Below the pieces are notes generated by a model. It was not told the DNA's origin, did not search any database, and saw nothing but the letters and a program-made list of their open reading frames with translations. Shown piece by piece: positions 26,513 to 35,024 of a stretch of 64,000 nt of DNA. Within the stretch, counting starts at the first letter, position 1. Each line of letters begins with the position of its first letter. Position numbers and translations under genes: made by a program. The DNA is from Halorubrum trapanicum (GTDB lineage: Archaea; Halobacteriota; Halobacteria; Halobacteriales; Haloferacaceae): contig NZ_AP017569.1 in NCBI RefSeq assembly GCF_002355655.1, positions 930,001-994,000 of the forward strand, in the 5' to 3' direction.

Positions 26513-27559
26513 TCAGGCGACGTCTTCGTACACGGCGAGCGTGTCCTCTGCGACGTCGCCCCACTCGCGGCGCTCGTACTGCGGCGGCTCCTCGCGGTCG
26601 AGCGCTTCGATGAGCCCGTCGACGATCGACTCGGAGTCCGTCTCGACCTCGACGAGGCAGCCGTCGGGGAGGACCTCGGCGACGCCGGAGCGGGTCGCGA
26701 CGACCTGCGTCCCCGCCTCCAGCGCCTCGGTGATCGTGATCCCGAACGGCTCCGCGTAGGAGGGCGAGACGAACGCGTCGGAAGCGGCGTAGTAGTCGCC
26801 CAGCTCCGCCTCGGGGACGTAGCCGACGAACTCGACGCGGTCGTCGATGCCGAGCAGCTCCGCGAACCGCTTCAGCTGCTCGGTCTGGTGGCCCGACCCG
26901 CCGACGACGAGCGTCACGTCGCGGCCGCGGAGCTTCTTGGTCGCGTACAGGAGGTGGGAGATCCCCTTCTGGTCGGTGTGGCGGCCGACGAAGAACAGCA
27001 TCTCGCCGTCGATGCCGAGGTCCTCGCGCACGTCCTTCCCGGAGAACTGCGGCGTCGAGAAGCCGTTGTACACGACCCGCGAGTCAGCGTCGTACAGCTC
27101 TCGGATGTCCTCGCGGACGATCTCGCTGACCGCGATGTTCGTGTCGGCGGCGTTCGCGAGCCGGCGCTCGGTCTCGACCTCGCGGCTCGGCGGGTCGATG
27201 TTGCGGTCGCTCGCCAGCGAGTGGAACGAGGAGACCCAGGTGGCGTCGGACTCGCGGGCGGCGGCGCGACCGGGACCGTAGCCGAACCAGTCGTGCGTGT
27301 GGATCACGTCGTGGTCGGGCGCGAGCTCGGCGAACCGGTCGGAGAGCTGTCCGACGCGCGCCGCGACGTCGCCCTCGCCGGTCTCGACGGGTTCGAGCCC
27401 GGGCTCGTCGTCGGGCGCGAACTCCGCGGGCAACACCAGCGTCACGTCGACGCCGAGGTCGTCGCGCAGCCCGGTGAACAGTTCCCCCACGTGGACGTCG
27501 AGCCCGCCGGTGATGTTCGGCGGGAACCCCCACCCCAGCATGAGTACGCTCGGCGGCAT
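26513..27559 (-). CDS. Glycosyltransferase family 4
   Basis: A 348-residue GT-B glycosyltransferase, retaining type. The N-terminal domain opens with MLGWGFPPNITGGLDVHV (acceptor side, Gly-rich loop); the C-terminal domain has FVGRHTDQKGISHLLYA, YAASDAFVSPSYAEPFGIT and EALEAGTQVVAT with the E-x7-E nucleotide-sugar motif. It transfers a sugar from a nucleotide donor to an unknown acceptor, for example a glycolipid or polysaccharide. It stands alone and not in a glycosylation cluster. Confidence 0.9.
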   Translation of the reverse strand: MPPSVLMLGWGFPPNITGGLDVHVGELFTGLRDDLGVDVTLVLPAEFAPDDEPGLEPVETGEGDVAARVGQLSDRFAELAPDHDVIHTHDWFGYGPGRAAARESDATWVSSFHSLASDRNIDPPSREVETERRLANAADTNIAVSEIVREDIRELYDADSRVVYNGFSTPQFSGKDVREDLGIDGEMLFFVGRHTDQKGISHLLYATKKLRGRDVTLVVGGSGHQTEQLKRFAELLGIDDRVEFVGYVPEAELGDYYAASDAFVSPSYAEPFGITITEALEAGTQVVATRSGVAEVLPDGCLVEVETDSESIVDGLIEALDREEPPQYERREWGDVAEDTLAVYEDVA

Positions 27560-27697
27560 ACACCCCCGTTTCGGGAGTCGGCACTTAGGTATGCCCCTCG
27601 TGGCGTGCGGTGGAGCGGGACAGAGGGAGTAGAGGGAATCGGAGAGAGGAGTGGAAGGAACCGGAGAGAGCCCGGCCGAAAGGGGAGTCGGCCCCGC

Positions 27698-27976
27698 TCA
27701 GGCCGCGCGGACCGCGTCGCGCAGCGCGTCCGTGCGCTCGGTGATCGACTCGGCGGCGTCCGCGAGCACGTCGAGCGGGTCGCCCTCCTCGGCCTTGACG
27801 GTGAGGACGGGCTCGGTCTGGCCCCCGGACTGCTCGGGGTTCATGTCGTAGGTCGCGGCCGCGACGTCGTCCGACTCCAGCAGGGCGCCCTTCAGCACGT
27901 TCATGAACGTGTGGTCCTCGCCCGCGATCTCGATGTGGAGTTCCGTGTCGGTCTTCTCGATGACCCGCAGTTCCAT
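27698..27976 (-). CDS. rpo11: DNA-directed RNA polymerase subunit Rpo11 (L)
   Basis: A 92-residue RNA polymerase assembly subunit that pairs with Rpo3, homologous to eukaryotic Rpb11 and the alpha N-terminal domain. [20 protein letters not shown] is the family core (HT-N-L-L) and the C terminus is the expected long helix. ATG 27976 gives the canonical MELRVIEK start. Confidence 0.95.
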   Translation of the reverse strand: MELRVIEKTDTELHIEIAGEDHTFMNVLKGALLESDDVAAATYDMNPEQSGGQTEPVLTVKAEEGDPLDVLADAAESITERTDALRDAVRAA

Positions 27977-28089
27977 ACCCGAGAGGTCGGGCGAGCGGCG
28001 TTTCAAGCTTTCGTCTCCCGAATATCGACGGATGCGGACGGGTGGCACGCGACCCGAAAGCGTATGCCGCCCGCTCCGGTGGCCGCCCT

Positions 28090-28677
28090 ATGGAGATCCG
28101 ACGGCTACCGACCGACGAGGACGCCCTCCGCCGCTACGCCGCCGAACTGTGGCTCCCCTACCACCGCGATCTCGCGGCCGCTGCGGAGAGCCACGCGCTC
28201 GCCGACCGGCCGGACGAGGAGCTGATCGCGGCCGAGACGGAGTTTCGGCGCGACCTGCTCCGCGAGAACGCGGACCGCCGGCTGTGGGTCGTATCGGTCG
28301 ATTCGGAACTCGCTCCGGACGGCGTCGATTCCGGGACGCTCGGTCCCGAACGCCTCGACCCCGAGAAGCCCGCGCCCGCCGGGGTCCCCGATCCGGACCA
28401 CGACCTTGTCGCGTTCGTCTCGACGAGCGTCGACGCGTGTCCGGAGGTGTTCGACCGGCCGGACCGGCTCGTTGTGGGAGACATCTACGTGGACGAATCG
28501 TACCGAGGGAGTGGGTTGGCGGACCGGTTGCTGGAGCGAGCAGCGGTAGATGCGCGCGAGCGGGACTGCGGCGAACTCCGGCTCGACGTGGACGTCGACA
28601 ACGAGCGCGCGGCGGCGTTCTACGAGAAACGGGGGTTCGAGCCGTATCGGAACCAGCTGACGCGAGACGTGAAGTGA
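28090..28677 (+). CDS. GNAT-family N-acetyltransferase
   Basis: A 195-residue acyltransferase. VVGDIYVDESYRGSGLADRLLERA contains the acetyl-CoA pyrophosphate-binding R-G-x-G-A/L motif, and LDVDVDNERAAAFYEKRGFEPY is the typical C-terminal GNAT block. The N-terminal 80 residues are helical and charged. ATG 28090 starts a plausible first strand (MEIRRLPTDED); an upstream ATG at 28042 adds unlikely basic residues. Substrate unknown. Confidence 0.88.
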   Translation: MEIRRLPTDEDALRRYAAELWLPYHRDLAAAAESHALADRPDEELIAAETEFRRDLLRENADRRLWVVSVDSELAPDGVDSGTLGPERLDPEKPAPAGVPDPDHDLVAFVSTSVDACPEVFDRPDRLVVGDIYVDESYRGSGLADRLLERAAVDARERDCGELRLDVDVDNERAAAFYEKRGFEPYRNQLTRDVK

Positions 28678-28683
28678 GCGACT

Positions 28684-28796
28684 ATTTATAAGTCGGAGAT
28701 TCCGGATCGACGATGGACTCCGCCAAATACCCAATCGTTTGCTTATAAATAGCGGTTGGCGGATCGGCGGAGAATCCTGCCAACATCCCAACCAAT
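28684..28796 (+). repeat. Two tandem TATA modules upstream of repeat copy R3
   Basis: Two diverged copies of the promoter part of the repeat (TTATAAGT...CGGATCGACG...CCGCCAA and TTATAAAT...CGGATCGGCG...TGCCAA), each about 57 bp, precede the intact module that starts copy R3. They lack the CCCCAGCC stem sequence, so only the promoter part has been multiplied. Confidence 0.75.
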
Positions 28797-29163
28797 TATT
28801 TATAAATGGTTGATAGCGGATCAGCGGTGAACACCTCCAAAGCCCCAGCCGGGAGGGCGGCGCACGCTCGCTGCGCTCCTCAGTCGCTCACGTCGCTCGC
28901 TCCTTGCGGTGCTTACGTCGCCTGCGCCGCCCTCCCGGCTGCCCCTTTGAGTCCCACCCCGCACCGCACAGCACAGCACCCCACCCCGCACCGCACAGCA
29001 CAGCACCGCGCCTCGCGCCTCCCCAGCCTCGTCAGTCGCCTCCGCTTCGCTCCGGCGACTGACTCCCTCGCGCGGTGCTGTCTCGCGGCCGCCGAGGGCG
29101 GCCGCTCGGAGGCGCGCGCCACCGCATCCCCTCACAGCGATCGGGAGTTGTGTTTATAAATAG
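28797..29163 (+). repeat. Structured intergenic repeat, copy R3
   Basis: Full copy between the convergent GNAT and rps1e genes. TATA box, 29 nt, CCAAAGCCCCAG. P1 arms 28847-28864 and 28923-28940 are perfectly complementary over 18 bp although they differ from copy R2 at several positions. P2 arms GTCAGTCGCC 29031-29040 and GGCGACTGAC 29054-29063. P3 is GCGGCCGCC/GGCGGCCGC. Between P1 and P2 a C/A-rich stretch beginning CACCCCGCACCGCACAG is duplicated in tandem (about 28955-29008). With flanks it occupies the 584-bp gap, which holds no gene. Confidence 0.9.
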
Positions 29164-29261
29164 AGCCACCGACCGTGGCCTGGTTCACGATGACCTGCGC
29201 GCGCCGGTGCGGCCGCTCTGCGGTCGATAAACGCAAAACGGGTCGCTCCGACAGCGAGACG

Positions 29262-29909
29262 TTACTCGTCGGCGTCGACGGCCACTTCGTCGGCGTCGAC
29301 GTCGACGGCGGCCTCCTCCTCGGCGGCGACCTCGCTCGGACGCGCTTCGAGGGTCAGCTTCTGGACCTCGACGCGGCGGAGCGGGTAGATCTCCTTGGCG
29401 TCGCCGTAGATGGCCGACGAGAGGTTCCCGTCGACGATCGCGTCGACGAACGCCTCGAAGGTGCGCTCCTCGGCGGCGGCGTGGACCTTGTCGATCATCA
29501 CGCGGCGGATCGCCTTCTCCTGCGAGCGGTCGGCCTTCTTCGTCGTCAAGGCGACGGGCTGGACGCGGACGCGGTAATCGTCCGTCGTCAGCACCGTGAT
29601 CGACGCCTCGACCTTCGAGGCGCCGCGGCGGACGAGCGAGCGCAGGTAGTCCCGCGTCAGCTCGTACTTGATGAACTCGGTGTACGCCGAGTCGCTGCCG
29701 ACGTCGGTGATCTTGAAGGTTAGCTTGGTGTTGTTCGCGTTGGAGTCGCCCGTCAGCTCGTCGAGCGTCGTCGTGATCGTGCGGCCGACGACCTGCTGGG
29801 GCTCCTCGGCGAGCGTCTCGCCGAGCTCCTGCCGGTCGAACTGTTCGGGCGCCAGCACGGTGTACCAGCGCTTCTGTTCTCTGCTCTTGGATACGGATCG
29901 TTCGCTCAT
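29262..29909 (-). CDS. rps1e: 30S ribosomal protein S1e (S3ae)
   Basis: Small-subunit ribosomal protein of archaea and eukaryotes, 215 residues. The N terminus REQKRWYTVLAP and the blocks GRTITTTLDELTGD and YLRSLVRRGASKVEAS are conserved in the family. The last 30 residues are an acidic Asp/Glu/Ala tail seen in halophilic versions. Its ATG overlaps the pcc1 stop by 4 bp, making it the last gene of the rps15 operon. Confidence 0.96.
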   Translation of the reverse strand: MSERSVSKSREQKRWYTVLAPEQFDRQELGETLAEEPQQVVGRTITTTLDELTGDSNANNTKLTFKITDVGSDSAYTEFIKYELTRDYLRSLVRRGASKVEASITVLTTDDYRVRVQPVALTTKKADRSQEKAIRRVMIDKVHAAAEERTFEAFVDAIVDGNLSSAIYGDAKEIYPLRRVEVQKLTLEARPSEVAAEEEAAVDVDADEVAVDADE

Positions 29910-30250
29910 GTGTCGGATTGTGTGTCGGTGTCGGTCGTCTGCGGTTCGTCTGTGGAGTCGAGTGGAGCCGCGGCGTCCGCGGCGTCGGCGTTCGCGGCGT
30001 CTGCGTCGGCGGTGGCGTGATCGCGCGCTCGGTCGATGACCCGGTCGGCGACGCGCAGGTTCACGAGGTGGTCGTCCAGCGTCGACTGGAGCCCCCCGGT
30101 CGTCGGCCGCGCGACGGTACAGGCGACGACGTCGCCGTCGACGCGCGTGCGCATCGAGTCGGTCTCGTCCGGCCCGAGCGCGGCCGCGACCGTCGCGGCG
30201 TCGGCGTGCCGAGTCCGGACCGTGGCGGTCCGGCGGGTCTCCTCGGGCAT
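29906..30250 (-). CDS. pcc1: KEOPS complex subunit Pcc1
   Basis: Dimerisation subunit of KEOPS, needed for the universal tRNA modification t6A at position 37. The 114-residue protein has RTRHADAATVAAALGPD, DSMRTRVDGDVVACTVAR and LQSTLDDHLVNLRVADRVI, the Pcc1 strand-helix pattern. A low-complexity Ala/Asp/Thr tail of about 40 residues follows and is unusual in length. It overlaps rps1e by 4 bp and starts 2 bp before the DHH-like gene's end, so it is co-transcribed. Confidence 0.9.
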   Translation of the reverse strand: MPEETRRTATVRTRHADAATVAAALGPDETDSMRTRVDGDVVACTVARPTTGGLQSTLDDHLVNLRVADRVIDRARDHATADADAANADAADAAAPLDSTDEPQTTDTDTQSDT

Positions 30251-30251
30251 C

Positions 30252-31460
30252 TCAGATCGCCTCCCTGAGCGCGGCCAGCGCCGCCGTGATGTCGGCGTCG
30301 CCGCCGTCGTTCGCGTCCGTCTCGACGGCGATCCCCCCGCGTTCGGGGGTCCCCCAGCCGTCGCCGCCGACCTCGCCGGCGGCGGTGCGGCAGGCGTTGC
30401 CGAGGCCGGTCGGCTCGATCGCGGCCGCCGCCAGCCGACCGGTGCCCTCGTCGAGCGCGATCGCGACGGGCTCCGGCGACCGGAAGTCCCGGACGAGTCG
30501 GGCGACCGTCGGCAGGATCGCGGGCGAGCCGTCGGCCGCCGCGGCGTCGACACGGGCGACGACGCAGCCGTCGTACCGGCCGACGGTCGCCGCGTCGAGC
30601 GCGCGGTGCGCCGCCAGGCCGTGGCGGCGCCACGCGTCGAGCGCGGCCGTCCGGAGCGAGTCGTCCGGGTCGCCCGCGAGCGCGAGCGCGACGCCCGTCC
30701 CGGGCGCCTCCCGGGCGAGCGCGTCGAGCACGTCGGCGTAGCCGCCGACCGTCTCGAACGGGCCGTCCATCGCGTACGGGCGGAGCGCGCGCTCGACTGC
30801 CGAGGCCGCGCGCTCGCTCGCGTCGTCGCCGTCGACCGCGTCGACCGCGACCAGCGACGCGAGGCGCCGGCGGTCGTCGGCGTCGGGGTCGGTCGGGAGT
30901 TCGAGGGGGGCGAGCGCGTCGCGCGCCGCCTCGGGGTCGCCGGAGTACCGGGTCCGCGCGAGCGTCGAGGCCGCGAGGGCCTCCGCTCGGGACGGTTCCT
31001 CGTCGACCGTTCCCGAGACCGGGAGCGCGACGCCGGGCCGCCGCTCGACGCGGCCGGCCCGCTCCGCGGCGTCGAGCGCGTCGCCGGAGCCGTCGGCGCC
31101 GGGGATCGACCCGGCCGCGACGACGCCGGCGAGCGCGACCACGGGGTCGGGCTCGACGCCGAGTTCGCGGGCGACCGCGAAGGCCGCCGCGCTCGCCGGC
31201 CGTCCCGTGCCCGGAATCGCGTGCGGGCCGCGGTCGACGCCGACGGCCACCGCGACGCCGTCGTCGACGTCGTCGGGGACCGGGTCGGGGTCGACGCGCG
31301 CCTGAAACGGCGTGCCCGTCGCTCGGAGCGCTCGCGCGAGCAGCCCGGCCGCTGCCAGCGCGTCGCCGTCGTCGGTCGCGACGAGCCGGACGAACGGCGC
31401 GTCTGCGAGGACGCCGGCGAGCGCGTCGGGGGCGGGCGTGGCGGACGTCGCTTCGGTCAT
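30252..31460 (-). CDS. Degenerate DHH/RecJ-like protein (GAN/Cdc45-like)
   Basis: A 402-residue protein located where haloarchaea keep a RecJ-like gene next to rps15 and pcc1. The length and the alternating strand-helix pattern fit the DHH phosphoesterase fold, and GLGNACRTAAGEVGGDGWG near the C terminus fits the DHHA1-type nucleic-acid-binding part. However, the usual D-x-DG and DHH metal motifs are replaced by ATDDGDALAAAG and GVDRGPHA, so nuclease activity is doubtful. It may act structurally, like Cdc45 in the CMG helicase (inference). Confidence 0.7.
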   Translation of the reverse strand: MTEATSATPAPDALAGVLADAPFVRLVATDDGDALAAAGLLARALRATGTPFQARVDPDPVPDDVDDGVAVAVGVDRGPHAIPGTGRPASAAAFAVARELGVEPDPVVALAGVVAAGSIPGADGSGDALDAAERAGRVERRPGVALPVSGTVDEEPSRAEALAASTLARTRYSGDPEAARDALAPLELPTDPDADDRRRLASLVAVDAVDGDDASERAASAVERALRPYAMDGPFETVGGYADVLDALAREAPGTGVALALAGDPDDSLRTAALDAWRRHGLAAHRALDAATVGRYDGCVVARVDAAAADGSPAILPTVARLVRDFRSPEPVAIALDEGTGRLAAAAIEPTGLGNACRTAAGEVGGDGWGTPERGGIAVETDANDGGDADITAALAALREAI

Positions 31461-31514
31461 GTGGGTTGGGTCTCGGTGTCGGTGGCGGCTCGGCAGTCGC
31501 CGCGTGAGGCCGCG

Positions 31515-31982
31515 TTACTCCTCGAGGTACTCGACGGCGTTCTCGTAGGTGTACGTGAACTCCTCGTCGATCTCGTCGCCGCGGTAGTAGTTCGCGAGGC
31601 GGCGGATCTTCGACTCCGTGTTCTGGAGCGCGCGCTTGTTCTGGTGGTCCTGCCCGTTCTCCTCCATGTGCTCGCGCAGGCGGATCGCCTGCGACATGAG
31701 GTTGCGGAGGTCTTCCGGGATGTCGGCGTCGGCGTCGTGTTCTTCGAGGATCTCGGTGACCTTCTTGCCGGTCGCCAGCTTCACGTCGGGGACCGGGACG
31801 CCCTTGACGCCCTCGTCGCGCAGCTTGAGGCCGATGACGCTGGGGTCGTGGCCCTGCTCCGCCAGTTCGACGACGCGGGACTCGATGTCCTCGGCGTCGA
31901 CGTCGCTCCACTCCGGGGTCTCGTCCGTCGCCGGCTTGTCCGAACCGGACGAACCGCGACGGCGCGTGTGCATTCGTGCCAT
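31515..31982 (-). CDS. rps15: 30S ribosomal protein S15
   Basis: Small-subunit protein S15 (uS15, archaeal form with N-terminal extension), 155 residues. MARMHTRRRGSSGSDKP and SVIGLKLRDEGVKGVP are conserved archaeal blocks, and RIRxLxxYY-like ESKIRRLANYYRGD is the rRNA-binding end. Two Met codons, at 31982 and three residues in, are possible; the first is the usual archaeal start. It is the first gene of the rps15/DHH-like/pcc1/rps1e operon. Confidence 0.96.
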   Translation of the reverse strand: MARMHTRRRGSSGSDKPATDETPEWSDVDAEDIESRVVELAEQGHDPSVIGLKLRDEGVKGVPVPDVKLATGKKVTEILEEHDADADIPEDLRNLMSQAIRLREHMEENGQDHQNKRALQNTESKIRRLANYYRGDEIDEEFTYTYENAVEYLEE

Positions 31983-32372
31983 TGTCTGTCTGGTTGGAAC
32001 GGCACAACCGCAACGTGACCGCGACTCCGCGCGACGCGGCTACGAATCCCTCGCGGAGCGAGCGATCCGACCGGACGGCCCGCGCGAGCGGCCCGCCCGA
32101 CCGCGACGTCGGAGGCGTCGGCGCACTGCTACATTCCCAAGCCGCGGGCGAAAGGGCCCCGGCGAGTCGGATCTGCAGCTGTGCTGTTCCCGTCTGCGGA
32201 GTCGCCGCCGGGGTCCTTAAGAGTGTTCTTGTGGGGCGGAGCGGTGCGGCCGCCCTCGCGCCCGTCCATCTCTCGTTCGTGCCGCGCCGCCCGCGGATTT
32301 GTTCCGCGCGAGCGCTCCGCGGAAGGGAGGATTTAGGTGAGTCGTGGATGTTCGGAGCGGTGTGACCGATAG
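31983..32372. other. 390-bp divergent intergenic region, no gene seen
   Basis: Lies between rps15 (leftward) and nhaC (rightward). A CCTTAAGA box near 32215 and a GATTTAGG stretch about 45 nt before the nhaC ATG are candidate rightward promoter elements. No open frame with protein-like composition, RNA gene or repeat copy was recognised. Confidence 0.5.
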
Positions 32373-33956
32373 ATGACCGAAACCAGAGACGGGGACCCGC
32401 CGGCGACCGACGGCGGGAGGTCGACAGACGGCGTGGAGTCGCCCGACGGAAGCGAGTTCGGCGTCGGCGAGCAGGACGGCGACGGCCCGCGGATCGAGTT
32501 CCGCGGGGGGAAGTGGGCGAGCACCGTCCCGCTCGTCTTCTTCATCGCCTGGGCGATCCTCCAGAGCGGCGTCCTCGGGATCGGCGACACCAACGGCCTC
32601 GTCGTCGGCGCGCTGATCGGGACGACCCTCGGGATGTTCCTCGTCCGCGGCGACTGGAAGGCGTACGCCGACACCATCTTCGAGGGGATGACCCAGCGCG
32701 TGGCCGCGACCGCCATCGTCGCGTGGCTGTGGGCCGGGATGTTCGCCCAGACGCTCCAGACCGGCGGCTTCGTCGAGGGGCTCATCTTCGCGGCCGACGC
32801 TCTGAACGTCGGCGCGTCGACGTTCCCGGCGGCCGCGTTCGTCCTCTGCGGCCTCCTCGCGACCGGCATCGGCACGGGGTACGGCGCGACCGTCGCGTTC
32901 GTCACCCTCTTTTTCCCGGCCGGCGTCCTCATCGGCGCGAACCCGGTGCTGCTGTTCGCCGCGATCTTGTCCGGGGCCGTCTTCGGCGACAACCTCGCGC
33001 CCGTCAGCGACACGACGATCGTGAGCGCGGTGACGCAGGACGCCGACATCGGCGGCGTCGTCGCCTCGCGGTTCAAGTACGCGATCGGGGCGGCGGTCCC
33101 CGCGTTCGCCGCCTACCTGATCGCCGGCTCCGTCATGTCCGGGGTGAGCTTGGAGGGCGCCGTCGCGCTCCGCGAGTCCGCGAACGCGCTCGGGCTCGTT
33201 CACCTGCTCTCGATGGGGATCGTCATCCTCACCGCGGTCGCCGGCCGCCACATCGTCGAGGCGATCTCGTGGGGGCTGCTCGTCGCGATCGCCTTCAACC
33301 TCCTGTTCGGGTTATCGAGCGCGAGCGACATCGTCGTCTTCACCGTCACGGAGGCCGGGTCGCTCTCCGGGCTGCCGGTCGTCGAGGTCGGTGAGACCGC
33401 CGGCGTCGGCGGGAGCCTCTACTCCGGCGCGGTCGGGTTCTTCCCGCTGATCGTCCTCACGCTCCTGATCGTCGCGATGGCGCAGATCATGATCCGCGGC
33501 GGCGGCTTCGAGGCGATCCAGACGTTCCTCCTCGACCGCGTCGCGACCACCGTCCGCCGGGCGGAGCTCACGATGGTCCTCGGCACCGCGACGATCAACG
33601 GGATGATCACGATCAACACCGCCGCGGAGATCGCGATCGCCCCGTACATCGCCCGCATCGGCGAGAAGTTCAACATCAACGGCTACCGTCGCGCGAATAT
33701 CCTCGACGCCAACACCTCCGCGCTCGGCTACATCTTCCCGTGGGCGGGCGGCGTGCTCGTGGGGTACCAGGTGATGGTCGGCCCCGACGGGCTCGGCGCC
33801 GAGTACGGCCCCGGGATGGTCGTCAACCCGATCGAGGTCGTGCCGTACGTGTTCCACGGCTGGTTCCTCGTGGCGATATTCGTCCTCGCCGCGATCACCG
33901 GCTTCGGGCGGGAGTACATTCCCGACCGCGTCTCCGAGGAGGTGTCGCGCGCGTGA
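32373..33956 (+). CDS. nhaC: Na+/H+ antiporter, NhaC family
   Basis: A 527-residue membrane antiporter that exports Na+ in exchange for H+. An acidic N-terminal tail of about 45 residues precedes about eleven to twelve hydrophobic helices. GIGTGYGATVAFVTLFFPAG and FGDNLAPVSDTTIVSA are the conserved NhaC ion-site blocks, and INGMITINTAAEIAIAPY matches the second half. The stop overlaps the start of the next small gene (GTGA), so the two are coupled. Confidence 0.93.
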   Translation: MTETRDGDPPATDGGRSTDGVESPDGSEFGVGEQDGDGPRIEFRGGKWASTVPLVFFIAWAILQSGVLGIGDTNGLVVGALIGTTLGMFLVRGDWKAYADTIFEGMTQRVAATAIVAWLWAGMFAQTLQTGGFVEGLIFAADALNVGASTFPAAAFVLCGLLATGIGTGYGATVAFVTLFFPAGVLIGANPVLLFAAILSGAVFGDNLAPVSDTTIVSAVTQDADIGGVVASRFKYAIGAAVPAFAAYLIAGSVMSGVSLEGAVALRESANALGLVHLLSMGIVILTAVAGRHIVEAISWGLLVAIAFNLLFGLSSASDIVVFTVTEAGSLSGLPVVEVGETAGVGGSLYSGAVGFFPLIVLTLLIVAMAQIMIRGGGFEAIQTFLLDRVATTVRRAELTMVLGTATINGMITINTAAEIAIAPYIARIGEKFNINGYRRANILDANTSALGYIFPWAGGVLVGYQVMVGPDGLGAEYGPGMVVNPIEVVPYVFHGWFLVAIFVLAAITGFGREYIPDRVSEEVSRA

Positions 33957-34261
33957 GCGTCTTCGACAAGTTCCTCGCCGGCTGGTCGTTCCGCGGGTCG
34001 ACGCCGGACTACGCGGCCGGCGACGTCCTCGAAGTGATGGTGACCGGAGAGGAGGACGGCGGTGCCGGCGAAGGCGGCGGTAGTGCCGGTGAGGGCCGCG
34101 GCGGCCACGTCGCCCGCATCGGCGACTCGACGCTGCGGATCGAGGGCGCGCCGGCCGACGCGATCAACACGCGGATCATCGTCGACGTGGAGTCGTGGGA
34201 CGACTCGGCGCACACCGGCCGGGCGACCTACCGGAAGACGGTGGGCGAGAGCGCGTTCTAA
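33953..34261 (+). CDS. Small protein translationally coupled to nhaC
   Basis: A 102-residue soluble protein starting with GTG that overlaps the nhaC stop by 4 bp. It begins MSVFDKFLAGWSFRGS and then forms a short beta-barrel-like domain (DYAAGDVLEVMVTGEEDG, HVARIGDSTLRIEGAP, TRIIVDVESWDD) interrupted by a Gly/Glu loop. The fold resembles a TRAM/OB-like module (inference). Coupling suggests a role with the antiporter, for example a regulatory or assembly partner. No family recognised with certainty. Confidence 0.75.
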   Translation: MSVFDKFLAGWSFRGSTPDYAAGDVLEVMVTGEEDGGAGEGGGSAGEGRGGHVARIGDSTLRIEGAPADAINTRIIVDVESWDDSAHTGRATYRKTVGESAF

Positions 34262-34318
34262 TCAGTAATCGAGGCGTATTTTTTTCGGGGTCGTCGATTC
34301 GGCTATTTGCTTATAAAT

Positions 34319-35023
34319 GGCTCTGTTGAAATTCTATTCTTCAGACACACTATCGTCTGAAACAGCCGGTCGCTGAAGAGTGCGTATTGAACCCGGTCAT
34401 AGAGTACCTGCTCGTTTTGGGTACTATCTATATGTCTAATTTCCCGCGATCTTCTCGGTAAAAAGCTTATATGACCAGTGAGTCAGCGTGGTGTATGGAC
34501 TCACGGCTAGAATCGCTTCTTCTCGGGAAGTCGTTGAACCTATCACTTCGGTATCTCGGGTACTCGGTCATTCTCATGGCCTTGTTCTTCGGTCAACTCT
34601 ATCTTGTTGGAAATTCCGGTATGGGAAACTCATTTCTTGGAGTCACGGTATCAGCGATTATTCTGGCAGGGATACACACATATCGCAACGACGGGATACT
34701 CGTGAGTATCGCCGTCGCCGTGATCGTCATAAGCGGCTCCGCCCTGTATAGTGTCATCTCGCTTAATCACCCCCAACCTGACTATGGGCTTTTAACCGGC
34801 GTGGGGGGAGCAATGTTGTATGGTGTCCCAATAGGGATTGTATCATCTACTGTTGCGTTTGCTTTACGGCGATTTGGCCCGAGCCAATCAGGTGTCGTAT
34901 CTGAGGAAAAATAGAAGTATAAGCACTCCTCCACTGAGTAAACCCCAGAAACCTTCAGTAGTTCACCTGTACTGAGCGATTTGGGGTGTGAAACTATCAA
35001 CCTCTGAGGATTTCAACAAATCC
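34319..35023. mobile_element. 705-bp IS6-like non-autonomous element with membrane-protein passenger
   Basis: The ends GGCTCTGTTGAAATTCT (34319) and, inverted, GGATTTGTTGAAATCCT (ending 35023) match at 14 of 17 positions and resemble IS6-family termini (IS26: GGCACTGTTGCAAA). The flanking 8 bp are TTATAAAT (34311-34318) and CTATAAAT (35024-35031), 7 of 8 identical, as expected for an 8-bp target duplication. The inside is AT-rich and encodes a 147-residue membrane protein but no transposase. It split the TATA box of an upstream module of repeat copy R4. Confidence 0.7.
34471..34914 (+). CDS. AT-rich four-helix membrane protein inside the mobile element
   Basis: A 147-residue protein with four hydrophobic helices (residues about 27-47, 52-70, 75-98 and 105-133), a charged C-terminal tail and no signal peptide. 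Its codon use is clearly more AT-rich than any other gene in the window, a sign of recent transfer. A second Met nine residues in is an alternative start. It lies wholly within the 705-bp element with IS6-like ends and is probably a passenger gene. I recognise no family. Confidence 0.7.
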   Translation: MTSESAWCMDSRLESLLLGKSLNLSLRYLGYSVILMALFFGQLYLVGNSGMGNSFLGVTVSAIILAGIHTYRNDGILVSIAVAVIVISGSALYSVISLNHPQPDYGLLTGVGGAMLYGVPIGIVSSTVAFALRRFGPSQSGVVSEEK

Positions 35024-35024
35024 C

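Noticed and set aside
28806..29159. Small proteins encoded in the repeat copies
   Set aside because: Open frames exist in several copies on both strands but are not conserved in frame or sequence between copies; stems vary in length by non-multiples of three.
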